Below, piece after piece: positions 33,467 to 42,594 of a DNA stretch of 46,767 nucleotides; the stretch's first letter is position 1; every line of letters begins with the position of its first letter. The DNA is from an uncultured Clostridia bacterium (lineage in GTDB: Bacteria; Bacillota; Clostridia; Christensenellales; UBA1242), in NCBI GenBank assembly GCA_946630785.1, contig CAMOZC010000002.1:1-46767 (forward strand), written 5' to 3'. The position numbers and the translations under genes were made by a program. Under the pieces are notes generated by a model that was given only the letters and a program-made list of their open reading frames with translations, did not search any database and had not been told where the DNA came from.

Positions 33467-35299
33467 ATGTGCGGAATCAACGGATTCATTAATTTTAAAT
33501 ACTCAAAACCACAAGCCAAAACTATTTTGACCAAGATGAACCAAGCGTTAATCAATCGTGGCAATGACGACCACGGAATTTATTTTCATGACAACGCCTA
33601 TCTGGGACAACAACGCTTAAGCATTGTGGACCTAAGTAAAGGTCACCAGCCAATGAGTTACACTCACCACGGTAAAACTTTCACCATTGTTTATAACGGA
33701 GAATTATATAATGCCCCAGCGTTGCGCGAGCGATTAAGACAACACCACATTCGGTTACGTACCACTTGCGATACTGAATTGGTTTTAAAACTATTCGCTG
33801 TAGAAGGTCCGCAAGCACTACACCGCTTGAACGGTATTTTTGCATTTGCTGTTTACGAAACCTCAACTAATCGCATTTTTCTAGCGCGCGACCCATTAGG
33901 CGTAAAACCACTTTTTTATAGTTACCAGAACGGTGCCCTGGCATTTGCTTCCGAGATTAAAGCCTTGTTCAGTCATCCCTCAATCCAACCACGCGTAAAC
34001 TTGCAGGGGCTACGCGAACTGTTCGGTATTTGCCCAGCGCGTACCCCTGGAAAAACTGTTTATACAGGAATCAATGAAATTAAACCCGGACAATATGCTT
34101 GGTGGCAGGACGGTAAATTAACCACCAAAACTTGGTTCAAATTAAAAAGTTACCAACATCAACAAAGCACCGCTGAAACCATTCAAACCATTCGCAATAT
34201 GTTACAAAACATTGTTCAAAATCAATTAGTCAGTGATGTTCGCGTTGGCTTAATGTTAAGTGGTGGCTTAGATTCCAGTGCTGTCACTGCCATGGCGGCA
34301 CGTGCCGGCCAAACATTCAAAACATTTTCAGTTGACTATGTTGGCAATGCTGATAACTTCCAACCAACCGATTTTTCACCATCGCGTGATAACTATTACA
34401 TTGATTTAGTTGCGAAACAATATCACACCGACCATAGTTATAAAGTTTTAACTTCGGCGCAACTCTGTTCCGCTTTGCGCGAAGCATTAATCGCCCGCGA
34501 TTACCCAGCCATGGCCGATATTGACAGTTCGCTTTTATTATTCTGTCGTGCCATTAAAACCGATGTTTCAGTTTGTTTAAGCGGTGAATTTGCCGATGAA
34601 ATTTTCTGTGGCTATCCTTGGTTTTACCGAGCAGATACTAATCGCGCCACAACTTTTCCCTGGGCAATTGATTTATCCATTCGCGAACAAACAATTGCGC
34701 CTGCATTACGTACCAAATTAAACATCAAAGATTTTGTTAACAAAACCTATGCGGCGGCAGTTGCCGAAGTCCCATTAAGTTCCACCGACACCCCTGCAGA
34801 CCGTCAAATGAAAATTTACAGTTATTTAACCATGCGCTGGTTTGGTTTGAATTTATTAGAACGTGCCGACCGCATGGCGATGCGCTGTGGTTTAGAGGTC
34901 CGTGTTCCTTTTACCGATATCAATCTTGTCCAATATGTTTACAATATTCCTTGGAAGATGAAAAACTACGGCGGGCAAGAAAAAGGTATCTTACGCGCCG
35001 CCCTCCAAAATTACTTACCCGAAGCCGTTGTTACACGTAAAAAATCGCCTTACCCCAAAACTATTGACCCAGTATATACACAACTGATTGAACAAGAAAT
35101 TCGTACGTTAATTGCCAATCCACAACATGCCGTTTGGCAAATTGTTGATATAAATTATGTTACCACCATCTTAAACGAAAGCAACCCCAACAAGACACGC
35201 CCCTGGTTCGGTCAATTAATGCAACGACCGCAATATTTAGCTTTCATTTATCAAATCGCTTTATGGCTAACTGAATATAAAATTATCTTAGACCTTTAG
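33467..35299 (+). CDS. asnB: asparagine synthetase (glutamine-hydrolysing)
   Basis: 610 aa. MCGINGF puts the nucleophile Cys2 at the very start, which fixes the ATG. The glutaminase domain has QRLSIVDLSKGHQPM and YNGELYN. The synthetase domain has VGLMLSGGLDSSAVTA (PP-loop), SGEFADEIFCGYPW and the late DRMAMRCGLEVRVPF. It converts aspartate and glutamine to asparagine with ATP. No Shine-Dalgarno sequence; TAAAAT lies about 5 bases before the ATG. Its stop abuts that of the convergent LtaS-like gene. Confidence 0.93.
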   Translation: MCGINGFINFKYSKPQAKTILTKMNQALINRGNDDHGIYFHDNAYLGQQRLSIVDLSKGHQPMSYTHHGKTFTIVYNGELYNAPALRERLRQHHIRLRTTCDTELVLKLFAVEGPQALHRLNGIFAFAVYETSTNRIFLARDPLGVKPLFYSYQNGALAFASEIKALFSHPSIQPRVNLQGLRELFGICPARTPGKTVYTGINEIKPGQYAWWQDGKLTTKTWFKLKSYQHQQSTAETIQTIRNMLQNIVQNQLVSDVRVGLMLSGGLDSSAVTAMAARAGQTFKTFSVDYVGNADNFQPTDFSPSRDNYYIDLVAKQYHTDHSYKVLTSAQLCSALREALIARDYPAMADIDSSLLLFCRAIKTDVSVCLSGEFADEIFCGYPWFYRADTNRATTFPWAIDLSIREQTIAPALRTKLNIKDFVNKTYAAAVAEVPLSSTDTPADRQMKIYSYLTMRWFGLNLLERADRMAMRCGLEVRVPFTDINLVQYVYNIPWKMKNYGGQEKGILRAALQNYLPEAVVTRKKSPYPKTIDPVYTQLIEQEIRTLIANPQHAVWQIVDINYVTTILNESNPNKTRPWFGQLMQRPQYLAFIYQIALWLTEYKIILDL

Positions 35300-37447
35300 T
35301 TACGCGGCTGCACGCAAATGATAGGCTTTTGATTTGGCTAAATCTTTAAAGCCATTATGGTCATAAAGCCAAGTATCCAAATAGATTGAGGCATAAGTAC
35401 GATTAACCAACGGTGTAATTTCATCGATTTGTTCAAGCGTCAAAGGTGTGCCTTTGAAATTGACGAAATCCGCAGTCCGCCAGAGTTGCCAATTGGCCTT
35501 ATCGGTGCGATAGGTTCTTCCCTGATATTGGAAGGATTGAGTTTCCTCACCATTATAGCCGACAGCACCCCAGGTAAGTCCGCCCAAATAGCCCACGCCG
35601 ATGGATTGTTCATTATCAAAAATACTATGTCCATATGTCAATTGTTTGTCAGTTTGAATTCCGAACAAACTGCACACTGTCGGATAGATATCCATTGTTG
35701 AAGTAAAGCGACGCAAGGGTACACCGCATTGGTTACGTTCTGCCAAACTTTTGTTGGTATTCTCAACAGCGTTTTCAGCCTGGGTTTTGTCACTATCCTT
35801 AATTTTCGCCTTAGGATTATAAACAATCATCGGACAACGGTTACCCAATAAATCACGCGGGTTATTATTTTCCGGTTTTAACGCAAACGGATTAACATAA
35901 TAATAATGGTCACCAAACATCATAAAGGCTGTGGTTTCAATTAGGAACTTGCCATCTTTTCCACGTGTTGTGCGTAAACGGTTTAACAATGCGCCAAAGC
36001 CCAAATCAAAATTATAAGTCCCAGCCAGATAATTTTCGGCGGTCAAAATTTCTAATTCACTACCTTTTGCCAACACAGGATAAATTTGTTTTAATGCATT
36101 CCAATTTTCTGGCTTTTCAATGTAATCAAAATAATCCGGATAATAATCTCTTAAATTAAACCGTGACGCATTTAATGAGTGCGTTGAGACACTTACCAAG
36201 TAACTATAAAAATTCTTGTCGGCTGGTGCAATTTGTTCCAAGTTTTCTTCAAACAACTCTTTATCAGAATTCAAACCGCAGTGTGCAGTATAACGTGGAT
36301 TTTCATAATCATAAAAGTCCGTGAAACTCTGAAAGCCGAATCGATTGGTAAAAATTTTACGACGTTGATAACTGCGACCGTCATAATCGTGGAAAGCCGC
36401 CGTTTGGTAATTACTGCGATCAAAAATATTTGCTAAAGAATGAGGCACTGTCACATCGCCATAATTATTCCATAGTTCCTTACCGACTTCGTGCATACCA
36501 TTTTGTCCGACATGGTCAGTAAAGCAAGTACGTTCAATACTATAGTAGCCGTCCACTTCATAACAACTTTCCCGCATAAAGTGGTATAAATTCGGCATCG
36601 TAATTGGATTAACGGCAGCACGTTCAAATGTTTCCATCAAAATCATAATTAAGTTGTAACCCTCGCCTAGAACTTCATCATCATTCAAAGCGAATTCGTT
36701 CGCCTCAAATTCTTGATTCAGTTTTTCTTGCATGACATCGGTCATATCAGATTTCGCACCAATTAATTTCAAGAAGTTATCAATGTAATAACTGTAACTA
36801 CCAAATGTACGCAAATCCGCTACACGATTACTAAAAGTATCATAAAGAAATTTTTCATTACTTAAATTAGCAACATAATTGTCAGTACCGTTTTGATATT
36901 TTGGTAATCCCGAATAAGCGATGGTATAACTGAAGAAACTAACAAACGCCATAATGCCACACAACGTGACTTGCCAAAAATGATTGTTTTGTTTTTTCGG
37001 CACCCGACAAAACCACATTACTAAAACCGTTACAATGACATAAAGCACAATCAAAGCAATAATTGGCACCAAGAACAAGAAGTCAATCTCCACTGCACCC
37101 ACATTACCAAACGCCATAACTAAACTCTTCAAAGTTTCCAACGAAAAAATTTCCATACACGCATCATAAGCAATAATGTTAGAAATCGTCGTTGTTAAAT
37201 GCCAAGCGAACAGCAAAGAAAGGATAATGACTTGAATCCATTTTTGTTGAATCAGCGCCACTAGCGCCGCAATCATCAAAATAATTGATAAACTGAAGAT
37301 GTAAGCTTTCGGAAAAGAAATATCCATAATTGAAAACATCATTACTTCCAACAATAACGAAGTAACAACGAACAATGCCGGCAAATACAGATAACTGACA
37401 CGTTTGTAAAAAGGAACCCGTGCCGCATCCTGCATTCTAATCTTCAT
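35300..37447 (-). CDS. lipoteichoic-acid-synthase-like sulfatase family protein
   Basis: 715 aa. About five N-terminal transmembrane helices (to about residue 175), then an extracytoplasmic alkaline-phosphatase-fold domain: ILMETFER (metal Glu), PNLYHFM, ERTCFTDHVGQNGM (candidate catalytic Thr), FTNRFGFQSF, VSTHSL (His) and MFGDHYYY (Asp-His). LtaS-type enzymes transfer glycerol phosphate from phosphatidylglycerol to a glycolipid. The catalytic block differs from the usual GKTSDAE, so another phosphotransferase role is possible. galE lies upstream on the same strand. Confidence 0.8.
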   Translation of the reverse strand: MKIRMQDAARVPFYKRVSYLYLPALFVVTSLLLEVMMFSIMDISFPKAYIFSLSIILMIAALVALIQQKWIQVIILSLLFAWHLTTTISNIIAYDACMEIFSLETLKSLVMAFGNVGAVEIDFLFLVPIIALIVLYVIVTVLVMWFCRVPKKQNNHFWQVTLCGIMAFVSFFSYTIAYSGLPKYQNGTDNYVANLSNEKFLYDTFSNRVADLRTFGSYSYYIDNFLKLIGAKSDMTDVMQEKLNQEFEANEFALNDDEVLGEGYNLIMILMETFERAAVNPITMPNLYHFMRESCYEVDGYYSIERTCFTDHVGQNGMHEVGKELWNNYGDVTVPHSLANIFDRSNYQTAAFHDYDGRSYQRRKIFTNRFGFQSFTDFYDYENPRYTAHCGLNSDKELFEENLEQIAPADKNFYSYLVSVSTHSLNASRFNLRDYYPDYFDYIEKPENWNALKQIYPVLAKGSELEILTAENYLAGTYNFDLGFGALLNRLRTTRGKDGKFLIETTAFMMFGDHYYYVNPFALKPENNNPRDLLGNRCPMIVYNPKAKIKDSDKTQAENAVENTNKSLAERNQCGVPLRRFTSTMDIYPTVCSLFGIQTDKQLTYGHSIFDNEQSIGVGYLGGLTWGAVGYNGEETQSFQYQGRTYRTDKANWQLWRTADFVNFKGTPLTLEQIDEITPLVNRTYASIYLDTWLYDHNGFKDLAKSKAYHLRAAA

Positions 37448-37503
37448 TAAATTTAGTATAGACTTTTCACACGTTTTTTGTCAACGCAACACATTTTTTT
37501 AAA

Positions 37504-38568
37504 TTATTTTTCTTCATAACCATGTGGGTTTTGACTGTAAAAACGCCACAAATCACGCGCCATTGCATCTAAATCATATTGCGCATGCCAACCTAAATCC
37601 TTGGCGGCGCGTTGTGGGTCAGCATAGCATGCCGCAATATCTCCCGCACGACGTGGCTTAATTTGATAGGGAATTTCACGACCAGCAGCACGCTCGAAAG
37701 CATGTAAAACATCCAACACGCTGTAACCTTGACCAGTACCTAAATTGTAAACGTGGGCACCAGGTGTTTTAATTTTAGCAATCGCTTGCAAATGTCCGTC
37801 CGCCAAATCACAAACGTGAATGTAATCACGCACACCCGTTCCATCTGGCGTTGGATAATCATTACCAAAAACTTGTAAGAACGGCAATTTACCCGTTAAA
37901 ACTTGAGCAATATACGGCGTTAAATTATTAGGAATGCCTTGTGGATTCTCACCAATCAATCCTGACGGATGTGCACCCACCGGGTTAAAGTAACGCAAAA
38001 TTACCGCCGTCCAATTTTTATCCGCATGACAAATATCACGCAAGATATCTTCAATCATTAACTTAGTTGCACCATAAGGGTTAGTTGTGTGCAAAGAACA
38101 ATCCTCGGTCAATGGCAAACGTTCAGGGTCGCCATATACGGTCGCACTGGAAGAGAAAACAATCTTTTTACAATCATGCGCCTGCATCACGGTCAACAAT
38201 GATAACGTCGCATTTAAGTTGTTTTCATAATAACGCAAAGGTTGTGCCACACTTTCGCCCACCGCTTTTAATGCTGCAAAATGGATGACCCAATCAATGT
38301 GATGTTTGGCAAAAATTTCATCCAACTGCGTACGATTACGCAAATCGGCACGATACCAGGGGAAAGTCTTACCCGTGATTTTGGTTACGCGTTCCAAACT
38401 AACTGGCGAACTATTAACGAAGTTATCCACCACCACAATGTCATAACCTTGTTCCAGCAAAGTCACACAAGTATGGCTGCCGATATAACCAGCCCCACCC
38501 GTTACCAAAACGGTACCTTTACTTTGTTTTTTATCCACATCTGTTTTTTTCTTTTCCATTACTTTCAT
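37504..38568 (-). CDS. galE: UDP-glucose 4-epimerase
   Basis: 354 aa from the ATG at 38568 (GGTGGG upstream); a TTG nine codons earlier is less likely. VLVTGGAGYIGSHTC (NAD), FSSSATVYGDP with catalytic Ser, NPYGATKLMIE with Tyr and Lys, and RYFNPVGAHPSG are all typical GalE. It interconverts UDP-glucose and UDP-galactose, supplying glycosyltransferases and teichoic-acid-type polymers. An N-terminal Lys-rich extension (MEKKKTDVDKKQSKG) is unusual. Confidence 0.95.
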   Translation of the reverse strand: MKVMEKKKTDVDKKQSKGTVLVTGGAGYIGSHTCVTLLEQGYDIVVVDNFVNSSPVSLERVTKITGKTFPWYRADLRNRTQLDEIFAKHHIDWVIHFAALKAVGESVAQPLRYYENNLNATLSLLTVMQAHDCKKIVFSSSATVYGDPERLPLTEDCSLHTTNPYGATKLMIEDILRDICHADKNWTAVILRYFNPVGAHPSGLIGENPQGIPNNLTPYIAQVLTGKLPFLQVFGNDYPTPDGTGVRDYIHVCDLADGHLQAIAKIKTPGAHVYNLGTGQGYSVLDVLHAFERAAGREIPYQIKPRRAGDIAACYADPQRAAKDLGWHAQYDLDAMARDLWRFYSQNPHGYEEK

Positions 38569-38594
38569 TTTACCCACCAAACCCAATCCTGGCA

Positions 38595-38630
38595 AACAAA
38601 AAACCGCCCCTTTTCAAGAGCGGCTTGCTT
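38595..38630 (-). terminator. terminator after the 391-aa LRR gene
   Basis: Minus strand: AAGCCGCTCT, short loop, GGGGCGG and TTTTTT; the stem includes G-U pairs. Confidence 0.6.
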
Positions 38631-38643
38631 AATTGTAAATTAA

Positions 38644-39819
38644 TTATTTGCGGCGGCGTTTGCTAATTACGACGCCAACAATGATGCCAGCGATAATTAA
38701 GATACCTACCGATGTTCCCGCAATACCAACAATTAAACCAGCGTTATTTTGGTTATTTACTTCTGTGCTGTTTTCTTCTGCTGGAGTTTCTGCTTCTGGT
38801 TGTTCCAGAGTTTCTGGTTCAGGTTGCAATTGCACTTCTTTCCATTTGGCGGTCAATGTGATGTTTTCGGTTACTTGAGTAGAGAAATAATATTCACCAT
38901 CATTTAAATACCAACCCAAGAAACGATAACCTTCACGCGTCGGATCAAATGGCTTTTGTGCACTACAACCATAATTAACACTTTGCTGTTCAACCGGCGT
39001 GCCACCATCGGTATCAAAAAATACCGTGACTTTGGCAGGATGTAAAATACCTGCGTCAACATATTGTGCAAAATTGTCATTATTCAATAAATCTTCATTT
39101 TCCACCGTAATTTGCACACGAGTACAACCTTGAAATATATCTTCACCCACAGCATTGACAGTAGTTGGAATGCTAATTCTTTCCAGTTGACTGCAACCAG
39201 TAAATGCTCTGTCGCCAATACTTTCCAACCCTTCTGGAAGATAAATGTTTTTTAAGTCTCTAAAGCAATCTGCAAAAGACTCATTACCAATTTTCTGCAA
39301 ACTTGCTGGGAAATTAACACTTCTCAGCCACGAACAACCAGCAAATGCTTTATCACCGATTTCGGTGACACCATTCTGAATCGTGACACCCTCTAAAAAG
39401 GTACCTGCAAAAGCGTTTTCGCCAATAAATTCGACACTTCCCGGAATGGTAATTGAACTGATTATACTACTCGCAAAAGCACGATTACCAATTCTGGTGA
39501 CTCCGTTGGGGATACTGATTTTTTTAATAACTGAACTTGCTAATGCCGCGTCAGCAATTTCTTTTACAGTATCAGGAATGGTAACATCGATGGAAACTGC
39601 GGCGTAACCAGTATACTGGCTGTAGCTCGTCCAAGCAGCGTCGGATAATCCTGTTAACACACCATTTTCATCAATTTTAAAATCACTTTCTTCTCTGACA
39701 TACATTGTCGCATACTTACCCGCCGCATGAACGTGTGTCACCGCCAAAACGAGCACAATTGAAGCAAAAATCAACGCACAGGTTGCACACAATACAGCAA
39801 AGATTGATTTTTTATTCAT
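38644..39819 (-). CDS. LRR (BspA-like) surface protein with one InlB B-repeat
   Basis: 391 aa. Signal peptide ending THVHA. LRR_5 units of 23 residues, about 85-240 (ISIPNGVTRIGNRAFA pattern), more diverged from each other than in the other two LRR proteins. One Flg_new/InlB-type repeat at about 265-330 (VTVFFDTDGG...GYRFLGW...ITLTAKW), an acidic Pro/Glu linker, VNNQNNAG, a transmembrane helix and RRRK. No LPXTG. AAAGGAG precedes the ATG. The same C-terminal anchor as in the 904-aa protein; role likely adhesion. Confidence 0.88.
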   Translation of the reverse strand: MNKKSIFAVLCATCALIFASIVLVLAVTHVHAAGKYATMYVREESDFKIDENGVLTGLSDAAWTSYSQYTGYAAVSIDVTIPDTVKEIADAALASSVIKKISIPNGVTRIGNRAFASSIISSITIPGSVEFIGENAFAGTFLEGVTIQNGVTEIGDKAFAGCSWLRSVNFPASLQKIGNESFADCFRDLKNIYLPEGLESIGDRAFTGCSQLERISIPTTVNAVGEDIFQGCTRVQITVENEDLLNNDNFAQYVDAGILHPAKVTVFFDTDGGTPVEQQSVNYGCSAQKPFDPTREGYRFLGWYLNDGEYYFSTQVTENITLTAKWKEVQLQPEPETLEQPEAETPAEENSTEVNNQNNAGLIVGIAGTSVGILIIAGIIVGVVISKRRRK

Positions 39820-39845
39820 AATTTATTTTCTCCTTTGTTTATTTT

Positions 39846-39913
39846 AGTATTTGCAAAACTTACAAACACTACTAACAGTTTACCCCTCCCCAGCCAATTT
39901 GCAAACGCTTTCT
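39846..39913 (-). promoter_or_regulatory. promoter, cre-like box and leader palindrome of the 391-aa LRR gene
   Basis: Minus strand: -35 TTGCAA (39899-39904), 16-bp G-rich spacer, -10 TAAACT (39877-39882). AGAAAGCGTTTGCA (39900-39913) is one mismatch from a cre consensus. Downstream are arms 39846-39853 (AGTATTTG) and 39863-39870 (CAAACACT), as before the other LRR genes. Confidence 0.62.
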
Positions 39914-39958
39914 ATTTTATCAAATCTTTACCTGTTCTTTAAAATTGTTACTTACAGA

Positions 39959-39984
39959 ACAAAAAACCCGGGGTGTCCCGGGTT
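39959..39984 (-). terminator. terminator after the Cys-repeat gene
   Basis: Minus strand: AACCCGGG, 4-base loop, CCCGGGTTTTTT. Confidence 0.88.
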
Positions 39985-40000
39985 GAATCTTGTTTTGATT

Positions 40001-41452
40001 TTACGCTACCGTAATCACAACTTTAATCTTTTGCTCAAAAACATCGTCGCCATCCCAATTAAATTGCCAAATCAAAACAGTTTCCGCGGTCGGCAACGTG
40101 TCACAATGAACTTGCAACGACATGACACCATTGTCATTATCAACCACATTACTCATATCTTCAAATAAAACATCGTCAAATTTATATTGTGAATATTGAG
40201 AATAAGTACCAGGAAGGGTAATTTTAATCACAGCATCATAACCACTTTCCGTAGCAGTCAAAGCACTTGCACTGATTTTAAATACATCATAATCAATAAT
40301 ACGTTCAGCACCGGTTGTTTCGTAATCACCGATGGTTACATTGTTACGGTTGAAATTATTATTCACTAACTTTGCAAAACTTGGTACTGTTTGTCCGCCC
40401 TGGTGTTCACCACAGTGTGTACAAGTTTGATAATACATAACATTAACTGATTTAACCTTATTTTCAGCATCCAAGTAACGATATGGCACCGCATCGTCAA
40501 CGCGATTTTCTGGCAAGCAAATCATTTGCCAATCATGGTCATATGTTTTGTAAGCCTCAAATATACTTTCATCCAATGGTCTGGTGCAGGCTTGGTCAGC
40601 AAATTTTTGACCGCAACCATGGATACAAACCCAATATTCTGGATTGCCGTCTTCCAAACATGTTGCTTCCTTACGTGCAAAATGTTGATTACCCTCCGAC
40701 CAGTGATTTAACTTTGCCACAACAACTTCATCATCGGTTAATGGTTCAGTACAATTTTCATCAGCAAATTTACGACCACAATCATCGCATACATAATAAG
40801 CACGACTTCCGGTATGTTCACAGGTTGGTGCTTGTGCAGCTTCATAATGTACATGGTGTACAGTTGGGATTACTAAGTCGGAATAATTGCAAGCAATACC
40901 ATATTCATTGAAGTATTGGTCGCAATGGACACATTGTCGATAGGCATAGTGACCTTCGTATTCACAGGTGGCCGGTTCGTAAGGAACTAACGCACCAATT
41001 TCGTGTGAACGGTTGGTATTATGAATAATTGTGCTTTCATAAGTAATCTCGGTTTTAGTTTTAGGATCAAAATATTTTTCACATTGGTCACAATACAAAT
41101 AATCACGATGTCCATCGTGGTCACAAGTAGCATTTTTATATTCATGCAAATGGAAATCATGATTAATTTTTGGGGCTACATGCCAGGCTGCAAAATCTTC
41201 GGCTTTAATTTCATTAATTCCATCGGCGTCACTGAAATACAAATGGCATTCTGGGCATTCCCAATAATCTTTGTAACCTGTCGTTTCGCAAGTTGCTTCC
41301 ACACCTTGATGAAATTCTAATTCATGTCCGTGCCCAACTTCACCAGCCGCACTAGCACTATGGGTACCCCACATAATTGCCATACCCGCACCCATTCCAA
41401 CGAGTCCAGCAATAAATAAGAAGGCAAATTGTTTCAAAGCTTTTAATTTCAT
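40001..41452 (-). CDS. surface protein with five Cys-x2-Cys repeats
   Basis: 483 aa from the ATG at 41452 (AAAGGGGG upstream). Signal peptide ending SASA. Five tandem units of about 50-60 residues, each built as EATCETTGYKDYWECPECHLYF or a variant: ATC, G, Y.xC, CxxC, then FxD and TPL/EI. The four Cys per unit could form disulphides or bind metal. Such repeats occur in Firmicute surface adhesins; function unknown. The C-terminal ~130 residues are Cys-free and beta-rich. No membrane anchor or LPXTG, so it may be secreted. Confidence 0.72.
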   Translation of the reverse strand: MKLKALKQFAFLFIAGLVGMGAGMAIMWGTHSASAAGEVGHGHELEFHQGVEATCETTGYKDYWECPECHLYFSDADGINEIKAEDFAAWHVAPKINHDFHLHEYKNATCDHDGHRDYLYCDQCEKYFDPKTKTEITYESTIIHNTNRSHEIGALVPYEPATCEYEGHYAYRQCVHCDQYFNEYGIACNYSDLVIPTVHHVHYEAAQAPTCEHTGSRAYYVCDDCGRKFADENCTEPLTDDEVVVAKLNHWSEGNQHFARKEATCLEDGNPEYWVCIHGCGQKFADQACTRPLDESIFEAYKTYDHDWQMICLPENRVDDAVPYRYLDAENKVKSVNVMYYQTCTHCGEHQGGQTVPSFAKLVNNNFNRNNVTIGDYETTGAERIIDYDVFKISASALTATESGYDAVIKITLPGTYSQYSQYKFDDVLFEDMSNVVDNDNGVMSLQVHCDTLPTAETVLIWQFNWDGDDVFEQKIKVVITVA

Positions 41453-41577
41453 TGGTATTTCCCCCTTTGCTTTCATTTATATGATAACATATAAATTCTT
41501 AATCTCAAATAGGTTACTGCAAAATTTTTTATTTTCTTATTTCGGCGGAAATTTCAAAAAAAACTGCTGTCACGCTG

Positions 41578-42477
41578 TTAATTCTGCTCTTTACCAAAAT
41601 CAGTGTTTTTAACATTCATCATATCATAAATCGGTTGTGTCATATTTTGGTAATTTCCATACCAAGCACGACTTCGCAACATTGCCTCGCGGGGGCTAAT
41701 TTTCATATCCGTGGTTGCCGTTCCCAGTTCATCAATAATACTTTTATGCCTTTGTCCATATTCAAAACTGCGAATTGCTCGCCAACCATCAAAAGAAGCT
41801 AATACTTTATCTTTAATATCTTCAAATTGTCGTGCGTCGATGGAACTGGATACCATTTCAAGCGGACGAACAAAACGGTTATAGTATTCCACCATCATGG
41901 TTTGTTCTAACCATAAATAACTATTCTTTTCCAGCCCAGCTTCAATTGAATGGTGGTCAAGGTTCAACCGACTTACGTTATTCATAATTTCTTGGCGTGC
42001 CAATTCGTCAATATTACTTGAATAATCAATTTTAATTTGTTCCAAAGTTCTGAACGAAACATTATAGTTATGTTTATCCATGTAATCTTCAATTTCAGCA
42101 GCAACCACGTCTTCCTCATATTGTACTCGCCTGTCATTAAACTTTGGATCACTTTCAACAAAAGTTTCAATACTATGTCGTTTAACCTTATTGCTTTTTA
42201 AACCATTCGCCGAATCATTAACCACACGCTCAATATGATTAACCATCCATTCACAATCGCGGACATGTGCTGGCAAATTTACCATGCTAATAACATCTTT
42301 GCATTGATTTTTTGAAGATTTCAGAAGATTATAGAAAATTTCAACACCATCTCTTGACGGGAAGATTTCATTCAATTTATCATGTAAAATATGTAAATCA
42401 ACTTCATATTGTATTTTTTTATTGTTTACTTGATTTTCATGTATCGTTTGAATTAAATGTTTTAATTTTTGTCGCAT
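41578..42477 (-). CDS. uncharacterised protein, paralogue of the divergent gene at 42595
   Basis: 299 aa, soluble, helical, charged; family not recognised. It shares with the 378-aa product LNLDHHSIEAGLEKNSYLWL (compare LHLDPEAVEYGLEKYADIWL), FVESDP (compare FIQTDP), EWMVNHI (compare KWMVKYI), and FEYGQRHKSII (compare HEYEQEHRAVM), in the same order. The two genes are divergent over a 117-bp region, as after an inverted duplication. Function not predictable. Confidence 0.6.
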   Translation of the reverse strand: MRQKLKHLIQTIHENQVNNKKIQYEVDLHILHDKLNEIFPSRDGVEIFYNLLKSSKNQCKDVISMVNLPAHVRDCEWMVNHIERVVNDSANGLKSNKVKRHSIETFVESDPKFNDRRVQYEEDVVAAEIEDYMDKHNYNVSFRTLEQIKIDYSSNIDELARQEIMNNVSRLNLDHHSIEAGLEKNSYLWLEQTMMVEYYNRFVRPLEMVSSSIDARQFEDIKDKVLASFDGWRAIRSFEYGQRHKSIIDELGTATTDMKISPREAMLRSRAWYGNYQNMTQPIYDMMNVKNTDFGKEQN

Positions 42478-42594
42478 GTGTTTACTATCCTTCGGATTTC
42501 ATTCTACTACAATTATTAATTAATTTCAAGATAATGATGAAATATTTGTAACACCCATCTTGACTTCCATTTTTTTAGTGGTAAAATAGCCACT

